Source of the DNA: Ceratotherium simum simum
Lineage: Eukaryota; Chordata; Mammalia; Perissodactyla; Rhinocerotidae
Length of the DNA stretch: 64,000 bases
Direction: 5' to 3'
Assembly (NCBI RefSeq): GCF_000283155.1
Contig: NW_004454163.1
Location: 20,109,437-20,173,436, forward strand
Below, piece by piece: positions 1-14,100 of the stretch. The notes under the pieces are model-generated. The model was not told the origin of the DNA. It made no database searches and worked only from the letters and a program-made list of their open reading frames with translations. How positions within the stretch are numbered: position 1 is the first letter of the stretch; every line of letters begins with the position of its first letter. Position numbers and translations under genes: made by a program.

Positions 1-1142
1 TTGGATATCCTATTAAGCAGCAATAAGAGTCTACAAATGGAAATGTGCACATCAGCTAAATATACAAAATTAAATTTTAAGCATTCTGTTCTTGAAAAGT
101 ATTCTCCCATTCCTCTCATTTTCTTATCTTTCTGACCCTCCCGGCTGGCTTAATTGCCTGGCCAACCAAGCAGTTTTAACAGGGGCACCAATGCAGTTGG
201 GCATTGTAGGTTTGGTAAAAAATCTGGGTATGTTATAAACATTAGTCCTCCTACCAGAGACAGCTGAACTCTTCTGGAGGGATAAGTACTTGCCCAACTA
301 GGACAGGAGATGACGTAGTGAGGATGGGACACAATTCCCAATTTCACTTGATTTAATCAAGACTCACAACAGCCATGATTACTATGATTAGTGGTTTGTG
401 AGAGGGGAGTTATATGCTAGACTTTTCCATTAATGCCATGAGCAGTAAATCCACACTGAATGTGAAGGTCAAGCGAGATAATATAAGTGAAAATGCTCGG
501 CTGTATCTAAGGAAAAGCAATGGGTATCAAACATGAAAGCCAATGAAATAGCAGACAGCACTTTTTTAAAAGTAAAGTTGACTACACCAGGAGGAAGCAA
601 TCAGCCAAATCCAGACTATGAGATGATAGGGAGGGGATGGGGGAGAACTGTGCAAGATTAAGAGACCTAAAACCAGTTTACCATGTCTTGGTTTCACCAA
701 GATAGTTCTGATTTTACACCTGTTGTGCTGATGTAATGAATTTATTCCACCCTTTCAATCTCAAATGTGTCCTGGTTTGAATGATAAAAAGTCACTCTTT
801 CTAAAAGAGACTAATAACAACCATGTTTGGATTCTGATTTAAATGTCAAATAATTTAGACAATGATGGAAACTTGACGAGGATTTTAGGTGATAAAAAGG
901 AATGATTATTAATTTTTTCAGGTCTGATATTGGCATTGTGTAAGAAAATGTCCTTAATTATGTTGTTGTTGACATGCATACTTGAGAGGTAATTAAGGGA
1001 GAAATGACATGTCTGGGATTTGTTGTAAAACATAAAAATGGAGTGAGCAGGGAGGACAGAGGAAACCAGTACGGCAAATGTAATGGCTACTGAATCTGGA
1101 AGATGGGGGTTCATTGTTGCAATACTGTGATTTATAAGAAAC
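1..1142. other. CFAP53 intron 4 sequence, nothing recognised
   Basis: AT-rich intronic DNA. I see no CFAP53 exon, no full repeat and no other coding signal. Short open frames here are not supported. Confidence 0.5.
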
Positions 1143-2050
1143 ATGTGTTTGGTCATTCAGATGACCAGAACACATTTCTCAGATATATTTGGTCTTCATC
1201 CACAGCTCCTGGCTCATAGCTCCAAAAACCCTCAGAATTTCCTGGGTGGTAAGAGCAATGGGAGCTCTTGTCCTCAGTTTCTGACCCCCACCTCCCACAA
1301 GGTGAGGGCTGGTTGCCAAGAGACCCAGCCGTGTGATCAGAGGATTGGAACTTTCAGTCCCACTCAATGGCCAATGACTTAGTCAATCACAACTACGTAA
1401 TGAAGCCTCCATAAAAACCCAAAAGGACAGCTCATCGGCCCTTTTTCGCAGAGCTTCCACGTTGGGGAACCAGAATGCTTCCACATGCCACCGTGCCGGG
1501 CCCCAAGCTCCACGAGGACAGAAGCTCCTTTGTTTGGGACCTCGCCCTATGTATCCCTTCATCCAGCTGTTGATTCATATCTTTTAATATCCTTTGTAAT
1601 AAATTGGTAATCTAGTAAGTACATAGGTTTTCCTGAGTTCTGTGAGTCGTTCTAGCAAATTAATCGAACCCAAGGAGGGGACTGTGGGAACCTTTGATTT
1701 GTAGCCAGTCAATCAGAAGTACAGCTAATAACCTGGACTTGAGATTGGCATCCTGAGTTGGAGAGGGTTGTTGGAACCTGCAGTTTGTAGTGGGTCAGTC
1801 AGAAGCACAGGTAACAACCTAGGCTTGCAGCTGGCATCTGAAGTGGAGAGCAGTCTTGTGGAAGTGAGCCCTTTATCTGTGGAATCTGATTCTATCTCCG
1901 GGCAGACAGCGTCAGAATTGAGCTGAATTCTCGGACACCCTGCTGGCATCTGAGAACTGCTTGTTGGTGTGGGGAAGCCTCCACACATGTGTTGGAACTG
2001 GGTCCAGGAATTCTCTGCAATTGTACTCTCCACTTCTGTGCATTTGAAAA
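1143..2050 (+). mobile_element. LTR-like endogenous retroviral repeat, copy 1
   Basis: Shares ordered blocks with 2860-3650: a 'cataaaaaccc' block, AATAAA followed by 'ttggt', then 'cctgagttctgtgag', 'ggaacct' and 'gtcagaattgagctgaatt'. The TATA-less upstream part, AATAAA and downstream U5-like part suggest an old LTR of ERVL/MaLR or similar type. No coding region is retained between the two copies. The subfamily is not identified. Confidence 0.5.
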
Positions 2051-2324
2051 TGTTCATAATAAGACATTAAAAAGGGTGGAAGTCATATTAATTCTCAAAA
2101 ATTACAAAATAGTAGTGATAAAGAACATATCAGTGGCTGCCAGGAGTTAGGGTTGAGGGAGGTTATAACTATAAAGGAGCAGCTGGAAGGAGTTTCTTTG
2201 GATGATAGAACAGTTCTGTATCCAGATTTTGGTAGTGGTTACATAAATCTATACATCTGATAAAATTTCATAAAACTATATACCCATTCACCCAAAGAGT
2301 GCATGTAAAAACTAGTGAAATCCA

Positions 2325-2581
2325 GGGCTGGCCCGGTGGTATAGTGGTTAAGTTCGTGCGCTCTGCTTCGGTGGTCCGGGGTTCACAGGTTTAGATCCTG
2401 GGCACAGACCTACACACCGCTCATCAAGCCATGCTGTGGCAGCGTCCCACGTACAAAATAGAGGAAGCATGGCACAGATGTTAGCTCAGGGACAATCCTC
2501 CTCAAGCAAAAAGAGGACGATTAGCAATAGACATTAGCTCAGGGCAAATCTTCCTCACCAAAAAAAAAAAAAACAAAACAA
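2325..2581 (+). mobile_element. ERE-type SINE (tRNA-derived)
   Basis: Head GGGCTGGCCCGGTGGTATAG with degenerate Pol III A/B boxes, then the body 'ttagctcagg' and an A-rich tail. Flanked by an imperfect target duplication AACTAGTGAAATCCA / AACTGGTGAAATCCA. Confidence 0.9.
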
Positions 2582-2859
2582 AACTGGTGAAATCCAAAGA
2601 GGGTTTTAGTTTAGTTAAACAAGGAATAACTTTAGTTGAAAGTACTACAGCAATGTTAATTTCCTGCTTTTTATAGTTATATATACATAGACATACATAT
2701 AATGTTTGGTTATATAAGGGTACACAGGAACTCGCTACTATTTTTTGCAACATCTTGTGAGTCTAAAATTATTTCCAAAAAATTTTTCGAAACAAATTTT
2801 TTTAAAGGAAGGTAGAAATAGAGATAGCTAAGTATAGTATAATAAAAAATAAATATTTG

Positions 2860-3650
2860 GCCTTTGTCCCCTGTTCCTGGCACATATCTCCTAAAACCCT
2901 TGGAATCTCCAAAGTGGTAAGATTGTCTTTTGTAGCCTAATGAGATGACTAGTGGCTGGAGCCCCTAAATAGCTTCAGGATGGGGGCTGGTAACCAGAAA
3001 GACCAAACCATGTGATTAGAGGGTTGGAACTTTGAGCTCCACCCATCGACTTCCAGGGAGGGGAAAGGGGCTAGAGATTGAGTTCAGTCACCAATGGCCT
3101 AGGATTTAATCAATCATGCCTACATAATGAAACCTCCATAAAAACCCCAAATGACAGGGTTTGGAGAGCTAGGTTGGTGAACGCACTGAGGTGTTGAGAA
3201 CATGGTATGCTCAGAGAGGGCATGGAAGTTCTGCGTACCGCCTCCCATTCCTTGCCCTATGCATCTCTTCCATTTGGCTGTTCCTGAGCTGTATCCTTTA
3301 ACAATAAACTGGTTGTAGTAAGTAAAGCACTTTTCTGAGTTCTGTGAGTTATTTCAGCGAATTTTCAAAAGTGAGGGGGCATTCATGAGAACCTCTGACT
3401 TTACAGCCAAGTTGAACAGAAGTGTAGGAAACCTGGGGACCCACTACTTGCGACTGGCATCTCAAGTGGAGGCAGTCTTGAGGGACTGCGCCCTTAACCC
3501 TGTGGAGTTGGATGCTATCTCCGTGTAGCATCAGAATTGAATTGAATTGTTGGACACTTGGTGTCCACAGAGAATCATAGAATTGTTTGGTGTGAGAAAA
3601 AACCCCACACATTTGATGTCAGAAGTGTTGTGAGTAAAAATGGCTCATGG
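2860..3650 (+). mobile_element. LTR-like endogenous retroviral repeat, copy 2
   Basis: Same orientation and same order of blocks as 1143-2050, including AATAAAC before 'tggttgtagtaag', 'ctgagttctgtgagtt', and a tail 'cacacatttgatgtcagaagtg'. Could be a second independent insertion or the other LTR of one decayed element; the 800 bp between them shows no retroviral reading frame. Confidence 0.5.
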
Positions 3651-4129
3651 TATCTTACACCGGAGGATGGGTATATATAAGGCAGTTTGGGGGCCAGCGT
3701 TTTGATTTTCTTAGAGAAGCTAAAATATTTAGACATCTTCTACTAAACTCTTCAAAAGAAAAGTCTCAAACCCAGAGAAGGCTTCTAGGGCTCTGAAATA
3801 CTTTACCTTTGACATTTATTATGATTCCAAATTTCAATATTTGGGATTTCCCAGGAAAATAATACCTTTTTTCCTAAATTTAGTGGTATTGAAGTAACAG
3901 TTGCTGAAAGCTTTTTTATATACATATAAAATTGCTACTTTTTCCAGTGCTTTCATACATTTCCAGTGACAGTTCTAATTTCTATACAGTAGGGGATGTG
4001 AACTTGCTGGAATGAAATTATTGATGCTAGTGGACAGGGGGTCACTGTAGCTGTTGTATAGCACTTTGCATAGGATTTGGAAACTGTCAATTATCCACAT
4101 CAAAGAATGGGGGGATGTTGCCAAATTGG

Positions 4130-5120
4130 CACTAGCCTTCCATGACACTGCCAAAGATTATCCTATTTCATCCTCACAACAAAGGCAAGTGCTTCTTGCT
4201 TTATTTTTCAGATAAAGGAACTGAGTCACAGTAGTGAAGTCACTTGCCCTATACAATAGGATGGCACTGTTAACTAGACCTTGAAATCCAAGGCTCCAAC
4301 CACGGTCTGTTGCCCTGTGAACCAGCCCGGGCCATCAGGCAAACTGTACAGTAACAGGCCTGCAAACGGTGGCGTATACTCACTGAGCTGATCATCCCAT
4401 GACAAGCATTTTACAAAACCTACCACAAGGCGCGCCTCCTCTTCCTTCAGCCGCTGTGCTGCCTGCCTTTGCGCCTTGATGCTGGTGATCTGGGCATTCA
4501 GCCCAAGGCGTGTGTTCTCCACCAGCTGTTTCTGTCTCCTTGCCTCTTCGGTTTCTCGCTTTTCCTTGGCTAATCGGTCTTCCTCCCAGAGCTTTGAGAA
4601 CATCTGCTCCTCCACCAGCTTTTGCCTTTTCAGCTCCTCATTAAACGCTATCTGTGCTTTCCGCTCCTCGCACACTTTCTTCTGATGGATACAAAACAAT
4701 TCAACACGGAGCTCCTCGCAGCGTTCCCTGAAAGGAGAAATTTTAGAGTTAAAACCCAGCCTTTCACGAGACACTGCTCTATTTAGGCACATGTCTGCAC
4801 AGTCAGACTCTGAAGTAAGAAAAGTAAAAGACCTGGATGTAGGCCATCTGAGCAGAGGAAACATGTGAGGGAGCAGCAGGGAGGGAGGCCCCATAAGGTC
4901 ACAGACAAAATACAGGCACTGGAGTCAGGCAGAGCAGGCTTTCAATCCTAGTTGTGACGTTTTCTTTGTGACCTTGGATCAAAAACTTGCCCTGTCTGTT
5001 CATCTGCAAAAGAACTGTCTTTAAAGGTTCTGGTAAGGATCAGAGGTAATGGATATAAATACCTGGTAGATAATATGAGCTCAATAAATGATAACTATTA
5101 TTACTACCATAAAGGAAATA
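4130..5120. repeat. MIR-like fragments around CFAP53 exon 4
   Basis: 4140-4260 ('cctcacaaca', 'gataaaggaactgag') and 4920-5110 ('ttgtgaccttgg', 'ctgttcatctgcaaaa') match the general MIR pattern. The exon at 4424-4727 lies between them. Assigned by eye. Confidence 0.45.
4424..4727 (-). CDS. CFAP53: CFAP53 exon 4
   Basis: The frame opens with the completed Arg, then [17 protein letters not shown], and ends KEEEARLV just before the donor gtaggt. It is highly charged and coiled-coil in character. Residue 236 closes on a codon boundary, so the next exon, outside the window, starts in phase 0. Confidence 0.95.
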
Positions 5121-8100
5121 GAAAAGGGATGGGTTCCTGCCATACTACAAGTGGATTAAGGCTTTGGTAGGAAGACACCTCGCATGCACATCCAAGGAAA
5201 GATCCAAGGGTAGAGTCAGCATATCATGGTGAGGCTCCCCCATTGCCCTGATTCCTGGCAGGGCACATGTCCACTGAAGGAGTTTCTGCCTGGGTTGCAA
5301 GAACAGCCCTATTGTTGCCTTTTCACAAACAGGCTTATGTCACTATTCAAGAAGAAACGCCCTTTCAGCAAGTGTTTACACCTCATCCTTTCTTTCAGTC
5401 TTAGTAATTCAAATTTCTTCAAAAGTTCTTCATTGATCCCATTTTTAATTTAAGAGCTGTGATATTCAACACTGTCTGTATTACTTTAGAATTACATAGG
5501 GATATTTTCAAAATCCCATTTTCCCCTTTCTCCCTCCCAGACCAGACTTGTTAAATCAGAATGACCGGGGGTAGGATGCAGGCATCTGTACTCTTCCAGA
5601 GAGCCTCAGGAGGTTTTGGCACACAGCCAAGTTTGAGAACCTCTGATTGAAGGCAATGTTTATAAACATCAAGTCTTCCTGGTTTCTAAATCAAATTCTG
5701 CACCAGGAAGCTGAAGTTTGGAGAATGGGCTCAATAAAGAACTTCTTAAGAAATCTGAGTTGCTAAGATTGAAAGAAAGGATGAGGTCTAAAGTCTTATT
5801 GCAAGAGTGGCCAATACCACACAAATTGACATTTATCAAATACTGTTGAGTACTGTTCACTATTTGATGGGTATTAGTCTCATTTCCCTAATTAAACTGG
5901 AATCTCTTTGAGGGCTGGGACTCAGGAACATACTTCAGGAATATATGTGCCAAACTACCTACCCAATGCCCAATAAATAATTATTGATTTAACTGATATA
6001 TAATCATACTGATTAGCAACATAAATGATAACCAGCAGTTATCCATATTCTGTGGAAGGCTCAAAAAGGTAACAAGCTGAAATTGCTAGGTTACCAAAAA
6101 AACAAAATACACTTTAACACTGAAAAATTAATTCATCGGGGGCCGGCTCCGTGGCTTAGCAGTTAAGTGCGCGTGCTCCGCTACTGGCGGCCTGGGTTCG
6201 GATCCCGGGCACACACCAACCCACCGCTTCTCCGGCCATGCTGAGGCCAAGTCCCACATACAGCAACTAGACGGATGTGCAGCTATGACATACAACTATC
6301 TACTGGGGCTTTGGGGGAAAAATAAATAAATAAATAAAATAAAAAAAAAAAAAAGAAAAATTAATTCATCTGCCTGAAATTCATCAGTGAAATTCTCAGA
6401 ACTGGCCACGATAAATTTAATTCAAGTCCTTCCCAATCCTATGATTCATACTCTCACAAAGTTATTGAATTAATTAAAAATCTAAAGCCTGGGGCTGGCC
6501 CGGTGGCATAGCAGTTAAGTTCACGCACTCTGCATCGGCAGCCCGGGGTTTGCAGGTTCAGATCCCAGGCACGGACCTACGCACTGCTTATCAAGCCATG
6601 CTGTGGCAGGTGTCCCACATATAAAGTAGAGGAAGATGGGCATGGATGTTAGCCCAGAGCCAATCTTCCTCAGCAAAAAGAGGAGGATTGGCAACAGATG
6701 TTAGCTCAGGGCTAATCTTCCTCACACACACACACACAAATCTAAAGCCTAAGAATAACAAGTATGGCTTATGATATTTTTTCTTTTAAAAAAAAATTCT
6801 TTCTTCCTAAGTACAAAACTGAGACATGTTCATTGCAGAAAAACTGGAAAATATAGAGAAATATGAAGAAACTAAAAATAACTTAATCCTACTACCAAGA
6901 GATAACCACTATTAGCATGTTAATGTACTTCTTTCAGGTCTTATGTATGTGTGTTTTTACTAAAATTGGGATCATTCTGCATATCTATATCTGTATCTCC
7001 TTGTATCTTAATTTTTCCACCCACCATTATATTGAGAATGTTTCCTCATGAAATATTCTTTAAAATAATTTCTCACTTTAAAACTGTATTATAGTTCACC
7101 AAGCTGTGTAATACAGGCTGGAACCTATAAATCACAGTTTATTTAAACATTTCCCTATTTGATGAACATATAGGTTACTTCTGACCAGGCTACTTCTGAA
7201 CATAGAGGTTACTACTTGACCATTTTATTATAATGTTGCAATGAACATTCTTAAATGTAGCTCTTTCTGCTTCTCTCTGATGATTTCCTTAAGGTAATTT
7301 CCTTCCTTAAGAAAAAAATCAAAGAGTACAAAAACATTGGTAAGGCAGTTGATGCATGCTGCCAAGAAAGCCTGAATCAACAGCATATGAAAGAGCCCAT
7401 ATCAAGTATTTCTTTAGGTCAGTAGGTCTTCAAAATTTTTTGATTATGTATACCTTTCAGTAAAAAAATTCTAAGCACTCACAAACAAATATGACTATTT
7501 ATAAATTATATGTAGTTATTACTATGTAACTATATTATAAAATTATTAAATATATGCAAAGATAAAAATTAAAAAGAAATGAGATAAACATCAAATATTT
7601 TCTCCCTACATCCTAATGATTCACCCATTCACTTGACCTTGGGAACTCTCGATTTAGGGATGCTCACTTTTATCTACAGATAGATAGAATATCTATTTTC
7701 ATGATAATAATCATTGATAAGGGGAAAACCTTTTGTTTGTGAGTGCTTTACATGGTACTTTCACACATAAAATCTTATTTCATCCTCACAATTGCCTTAC
7801 AACTTAGATGGGGCAGCAAGCAGCATTCTGATTTTAGAGTTAAAGCAATCGAAACTCAGGGAGCCTAAGTATCTTCCCAAGCCACACAGCCAGTAGTAGT
7901 AATATCATTACCAACAGCTATTGAGAGCTTATTATTTGCCAGGCACTGTTCTAAGCACTTTACATGTATGAACTCTTGTGATCTTCATAACAACCAATGT
8001 TGCAACAAACACTATTGCAAGTTCATTATTATTATTATCCCTGGTTTACAGATGAGGAAATGGAGGCCCAGAGCAGTTAAGCATCTTATGTAAGTTCATA

Positions 8101-11100
8101 CATTTAATACAGTATGTGGTAAAGCTAGGACTGAAGACCTGCAGTCTGGTCCTGGAGTTTAAGTTCTTTGGTACTTCATTATATCATGTCTGCCAGTAAC
8201 TGACTGAGGCAAGACTACCCTCAGGTGTTCTGACCACACATCCTAGGTTATTCACTTAATAAAAACACCCCAAAACAAAAAATGCCTACCTTAATCTGGG
8301 ATCCAATCACTAATTGTGTATAAATATAGGACATTTAAAAAGAAATTTCATGACGTTTCAAAAGCATGATCCATAAAAGAAATATTGATAAATTGGATTT
8401 CATCAAAGTTAAAAACTTTTTATCTGTGAAAAACCCTGTTAAGAGGATAAAAAAAAACAAGCTATGGACTAGGAAAAAATATTGCCAAACCACATATCCT
8501 ATAAAGGACTCATAGCTAGAATATGAACTCTCAAAACTTAACAGCCAATCCAATTAGAAAATGGACAAAAGACATTAAGAGACATTTCACCAAAGAGGAT
8601 ACACAGATGGCAAATAAGCATATGAAAAGTTGTTCAACATCACCAGCCATTAGAGAAATGCCAATTAAGATCACAACGAGATCTCACTACACACCTCCGT
8701 TCCAATAGTGACAATATCAAAAGCTGGTAAGGATATGGAAATACTTGATCTCGTATACATTAGTGCTGGAAATATAAAACGGCATAACCACACTACAAAC
8801 GACTTTGGCAGTTTCTAAAAAAAGCAAACATACATATAAGACCCACCAATTATCCTAGAAAAATGAAAAACACAGAAACCTGTATACAAATGTTCAAATC
8901 AGATTCAACTACAATAGTTAAAAACTAGAAACAACCAAAATGTCCTTCAATAAGTGAATGGTTTACACAAACTTGAGTATATCCATACAATGGAATACTA
9001 CTCAGCAATAAAAAGGACAAACTAGTGTTACATGCAGCAATTTGGATGGACTTTAAAGGCATTATATTGAGTGAAAAAGCTAATCTCAAAAGAGCACATA
9101 TTGTATGATTCCATTTATATACCATTCTTGAAATGATGAAATCATGGAGATGGAGAAGAGATTAGTGGTTGCCAAAGGCTAGGAATGATGGGGGTCAAAG
9201 TGGTGGGTGCGACTATAAAGGAGGTAGCATGAGGGAAATCTTTGTGGTGACAGAATAGTTCTGTATCTTAATTGTGGTGGTGGGTTAGATGGATCTACAC
9301 GTGATAAAACGGCACAGAACTATACATTCACTTTGTACCAATGTCAATTCCTTGTTTAATATTGTATTATAGTTACATAAGATATAAACATTGGAGGAAA
9401 CCGGGGTAAGGGTACAGGGGACCTCTGTATTATCTTCGTAATTTCTGTGACTATATAATTATTTAAAAGTAAATTTTTTTTTTTTTGGTGAGGAAGATCA
9501 GCCCAGTGCTAACATCTGCCAATCCTCCTTCTTTTTTTGCTGAGGAAGACTGGCCCTGGGCTAACATCAATGCCCATATGCCTCCACTTTATATGGGATG
9601 CCACCACAGCATGGCTTGCCAAGTGGTGTGTCGGTGCACGCCCGGGATCCGAACCGGCGAACCCCGGGCCGCTGCAGCGGAGCACGCGCACTTAACCACT
9701 TGCGCCACCAGGCCAGCCCCAAAAATAAAAATTTTTTAAAAATGAAATCACTGGTTATCTTGTCATTATTATTTGTTTCATTTCATTATTATCACTGAAA
9801 ATAATTTCACTGTTTAGAGGTCTTGGAGCACTAAAAATGACCCATTCCAGGTATCAAATATTCTAGGTATGCCACTGAATATACCCAACAGGAATGAATA
9901 CATATGTCCACCAAAAGACATGTACAAGAATGTTCATAGCAGCTTTATTCACAAGAGTCTCAAACTGGAAATAAATGAAATGCCTATCACCTGGAGCATG
10001 AATAAATAAATTGTGGTATATTCATACAATGTAATACAAAAAGGAGGAAGAGGGAAAAGGGGAGGAGGAAGAATAATTTCATCTTGCTTTATATATATGT
10101 TAAAGCTTCAATTATATTTTCAGTAATGGGGCCTGATTTAGCAACCTTGGTCAAAATTTAACCCTGGCCCTTCACTCTCATAATTAATTAAAACTATGCT
10201 TGCTGTTCTATAATGACGAGTTGGCAGTATTGCATTAACAACACTGAAAACAATGTGTTTTCAGATGAATTATATTGATGTAGGATACAACTGTTTGCTC
10301 AAAAACCCTAACAATTCATCTAACTAGCAAGTTATACAACTTCTCTATGAAGTTGTATACTCAGTTATACAAGATTTATCTATGAAATTTATAAAATATT
10401 ACCAAATTAATACGTATTTTAAGAGCACAACCACGTACGAAACTTCATTTTTCTTACTGTGCTGAGAAACATTTACTATGAAGTGGAAAATACATTAATG
10501 CTGCTGAAATTCACTTGCTAGTGTCCCCTTTGTCCCTCACAGCATCTTTTCTTCCAGCAGCCAGTAGGGAATGTCCAAATCCTACCAAGGAGAGAGGGTG
10601 AAGCTAGAAAATCCAAGTCTAATCCTGTCTTCGTCACTGCAAGCTTGAAGACCTAGGCAAATTAATATCTGTGGAACCCAAGTTACCTATCTGCAAGACA
10701 AGGAGAATGGCAAGTCCCTTCTGGCCATATGCATCACTAATTTGGTTTCTTCACTGCCCTCCTTCAGCAGCTCCCCAAGCCCTGAAACTTCCCATTCCCT
10801 CCATTTTTAGCAGTTTAATTTACTCTGTTAGCAGCTGCATCTGCAATTTTGTAGGCACTATTCATTGCAATAGTTAACTTCTCCTTTGGCCTCTACTAGG
10901 ATGGTTTCGGGCAGTCTATACGATTAATAGCAACTTCATGGCAGAGAGAGCGGAGATGGCAAAAGCTTTGTCTCTGAGCTGTGTCTTGATCCCTCCACAT
11001 GCCTGGTTTTGCTGTTTTCTCACATCTGTTGACTTTCAGATTTCTCACCTCAAATGTTGAGCACTGTAAAAAATGAATTCTTATATTCCTTCTGTATTCT

Positions 11101-14100
11101 ACCAGAATTTAACTCAGAGTTTACAATTACTTTATCTTGGACCATTCTGTTCCTGAATCCAGAGTGACATGATACACAACCTGCCCCACTCACACTTGGT
11201 GACCTGATAGCCTATGTGACCTTCAGTTTTTTTGTTAAGCTAATCAATCTATTATTCAATCAAAGAGCCTGGCAGAAAGTAGAGGCTCAAAAATATTGAT
11301 TGAATGAATGAATGAATGCTAATGGCTATGTTTTGAACATTTCCAGGTAGTAGTTGAATTTTAAAAATCCCCTCTGAAGATAAAAATCTTAGTCGGTTAC
11401 TCTAAAATTAAGAGACTGATAAAGTGATAAAGATTTGGGGCATTCCATGGGTCACAGGATGTGATCATCACTACATTGAGAGACATGAATGAAAAAAGGA
11501 GGCAAAATGAACAAAACATCCTGAGATATATGATAACAATTCTTGATGTTCACACTCTTAGAAGGAAGTATCAGAGGCACTGAAAATATAACTGAGAAAT
11601 TACATATATAATAAAATTATAAATATGTAAATATGTTCTTGCTCTAAGAGCTGTAGATCTAAGAAGGAATATAACACATTGAGACTTTTTAGTATATCTT
11701 TGCTTTACAGGTAAGGAATCTTTCACAGTTTGTGAAATTAAAAATATTTGTCAAGCTCTTGATGATACAACACTATAGATCATCTCAGAAGCACTTCCTT
11801 GGGTACTTCCATACAAATCTTCTATTTATTTATTTGTTTGTTTATTTGGAAGATCAGCCCTGAGCTAACATTCATGCCAATCCTCCTCTTTTTGCTGAGG
11901 AAGACTGGCCCTGAGCTAATATCTACTGCCAATCTTCCTCCTTTTTTTTGTGTTTTTTCCCTTTTTTCTCCCCAAAGCCCCAGTAGATAGTTGTATATCA
12001 TAGCTGCACATCCTTCTAGTTGCTCTGTGTGGGATGCCGCCTCAGCATGGCCCGATGAGCGATGCGTCAGTGTGTGCCTGGGATCCAAACCCGGGCCGCC
12101 AGTAGTGGAGCGTGCGCACTTAACCGCTAAGCCATGGGGCCGGCCCCCGAAACAAATCTTCCGTCTGTAAGTGCAGAGTATTAGGCTGAAATGAGGGCAC
12201 AGACTCAGGGTATCCCAAGATGGAAAAAGTAAAATGAAAAGGGCTGTTGAAGGTAACCAGAGGATCGGACTGAGTACAGTGAAGACCAGGGATCTGAAAC
12301 TGAGAGTCACAGTGGATCTGGGTCAGGAAGTGGATGAAAAGTTCAGGTGATCAGACTCAAAGGATCAGGATACCAGGCAAAGAAATGATAAAGAACATGG
12401 AAGCAAGCACACATTCAGCACAAGCGGAGCTTAATACTTACAATTCAATAACAGAATCTCACTTGGTACTTCCATTCTAATTGGGAGGCAAGCACAGGAC
12501 ATTAGAGCCCAGCACTTAGACAAACACAATACCTACATGGATGGATATCAGCAAGACAGCAGAGAGGAATTTTCCACCATTACCCCTCCACAGAACATTG
12601 ATTTTGACAGTCACCCATAGATGAAAGCACCTTTATGGGAGTCCAAGAGTCCGATGGAGAAGCTATAGCACACCACTGGAGCAAAAAGATCCAAGAATAG
12701 ATAAAATGAAGAGGGTAAGAATAGCTTCACTTTACCCATGTCACTCTCTCCCCAAGGTGGTAGAGCTCAGTGCCAAGAGAGACCCTTCAGCCTACGATTT
12801 CTCGCATGGGGGAAAGTGAAAACACATAATTGAGTGCCTGGCTTCCCCAGCTGTCCAAGAGGCCCACTTCTTTCTCACTCCACCCAGAATAGTGAGGTGA
12901 TCTGCATGGCCGAGGACTTGGAAGAGGCTGGGAGCATAGCATCTAGGGCTTGGAACACATCAAAGGATATGGATCCTCTTAACTGCTGCATGGACTCCAT
13001 GAGGAAGCCCATCCATGAGCCACTGGGGATGGCTTCCCTGCAGACCTGCCAAAGCGGCCCATGGACACCCCTAACACTCCATGACATGCCCCATGGCCAG
13101 CTTCCTATGTGCACTCCAGTAGATGGTGAGTATGAGCATTTGCAGATGGCTAGCGAGAGTGCGCAGAAAGTTGGTCTGACTCTGTGGGATTTGGAGAAGG
13201 CTACAAACTTGAGCATTTCAGGGCACCACACTAGGGAAAACAAATTGGAGGCTCTCAGCCTCTGGCTTGGCTTTGAAAGATCAAGAGAAGGCATACAATC
13301 TTAAGAACTGCTGCCCAAGAGAGAACAAGAGGCTTGGAGCAGGCACACGCAGAGAAAAGGTTTGAGAAAGTCTCAGAATCCGGGGCTGGCCCCGTGGCTT
13401 AGCGGTTAAGTGCACGCGCTCCACTACTGGCGGCCCAGGTTCGGATCCCGGGCGCGCACCGACACGCTGCTTGTCTGGCCATGCTGAGGCGGCGTCCCAC
13501 ATACAGCAACTAGAGGAATGTGCAACTATGACATACAACTATCTACTGGGGCTTTGGGGAGAAAAAGGGAAAAAAAGGAGGAGGATTGGCAATAAATGTT
13601 AGCTCAGGGCCAGTCTTCCTCAGCAAAAAGAGGAGGATTGGCATGAATGTTAGCTCAGGGCTGATCTTCCTGACAAAAAAATAAAATAAAATAAAAGCGG
13701 CAAAAAAAAAAAGAAAAGAAAAAGTCTCAGAATCTCTAGCTGGGCTGACTGGTGAAGGTATTTCTTTCCTGAAGTCAGCCAGTAAAGACTAGAGGAGGTA
13801 ACTGCTTCTTCAAATGTGAAGAAAGCAATGCTAGACTTCAAGGAACACAAAAAATCAAGGAAACATGACACCACCAAATGAACACAATAACTTTCCAGTA
13901 AACAATCCTAAAGCAATGAAGTTCTCCCAATTACCTGACAAAGAATTCAAAATAATTGTTTTAAGGAAGCTAAGTAAGCTACAAGAGAACATAGATAGAC
14001 AACTAAACAAAATCAAGAAAACAATACATGAACAATATGAGAGGTTCAACAGAGAGACAGAAATCATAAAAAAGAACCAAACAGAAATTCTGGAGCTGAA

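Noticed and set aside
1143..3650. Full provirus between the two LTR-like copies
   Set aside because: Only about 800 bp between them, with an ERE and no gag, pol or env frame.
6137..6354. tRNA-like heads of the EREs as tRNA genes
   Set aside because: They carry degenerate A/B boxes but continue into a SINE body with A-rich tail and target duplications; no cloverleaf-complete tRNA.
12834..13304. 156-codon frame on plus with a 139-codon frame opposite
   Set aside because: Part of the 5' region of the L1 that starts near 12,545; not an independent gene.
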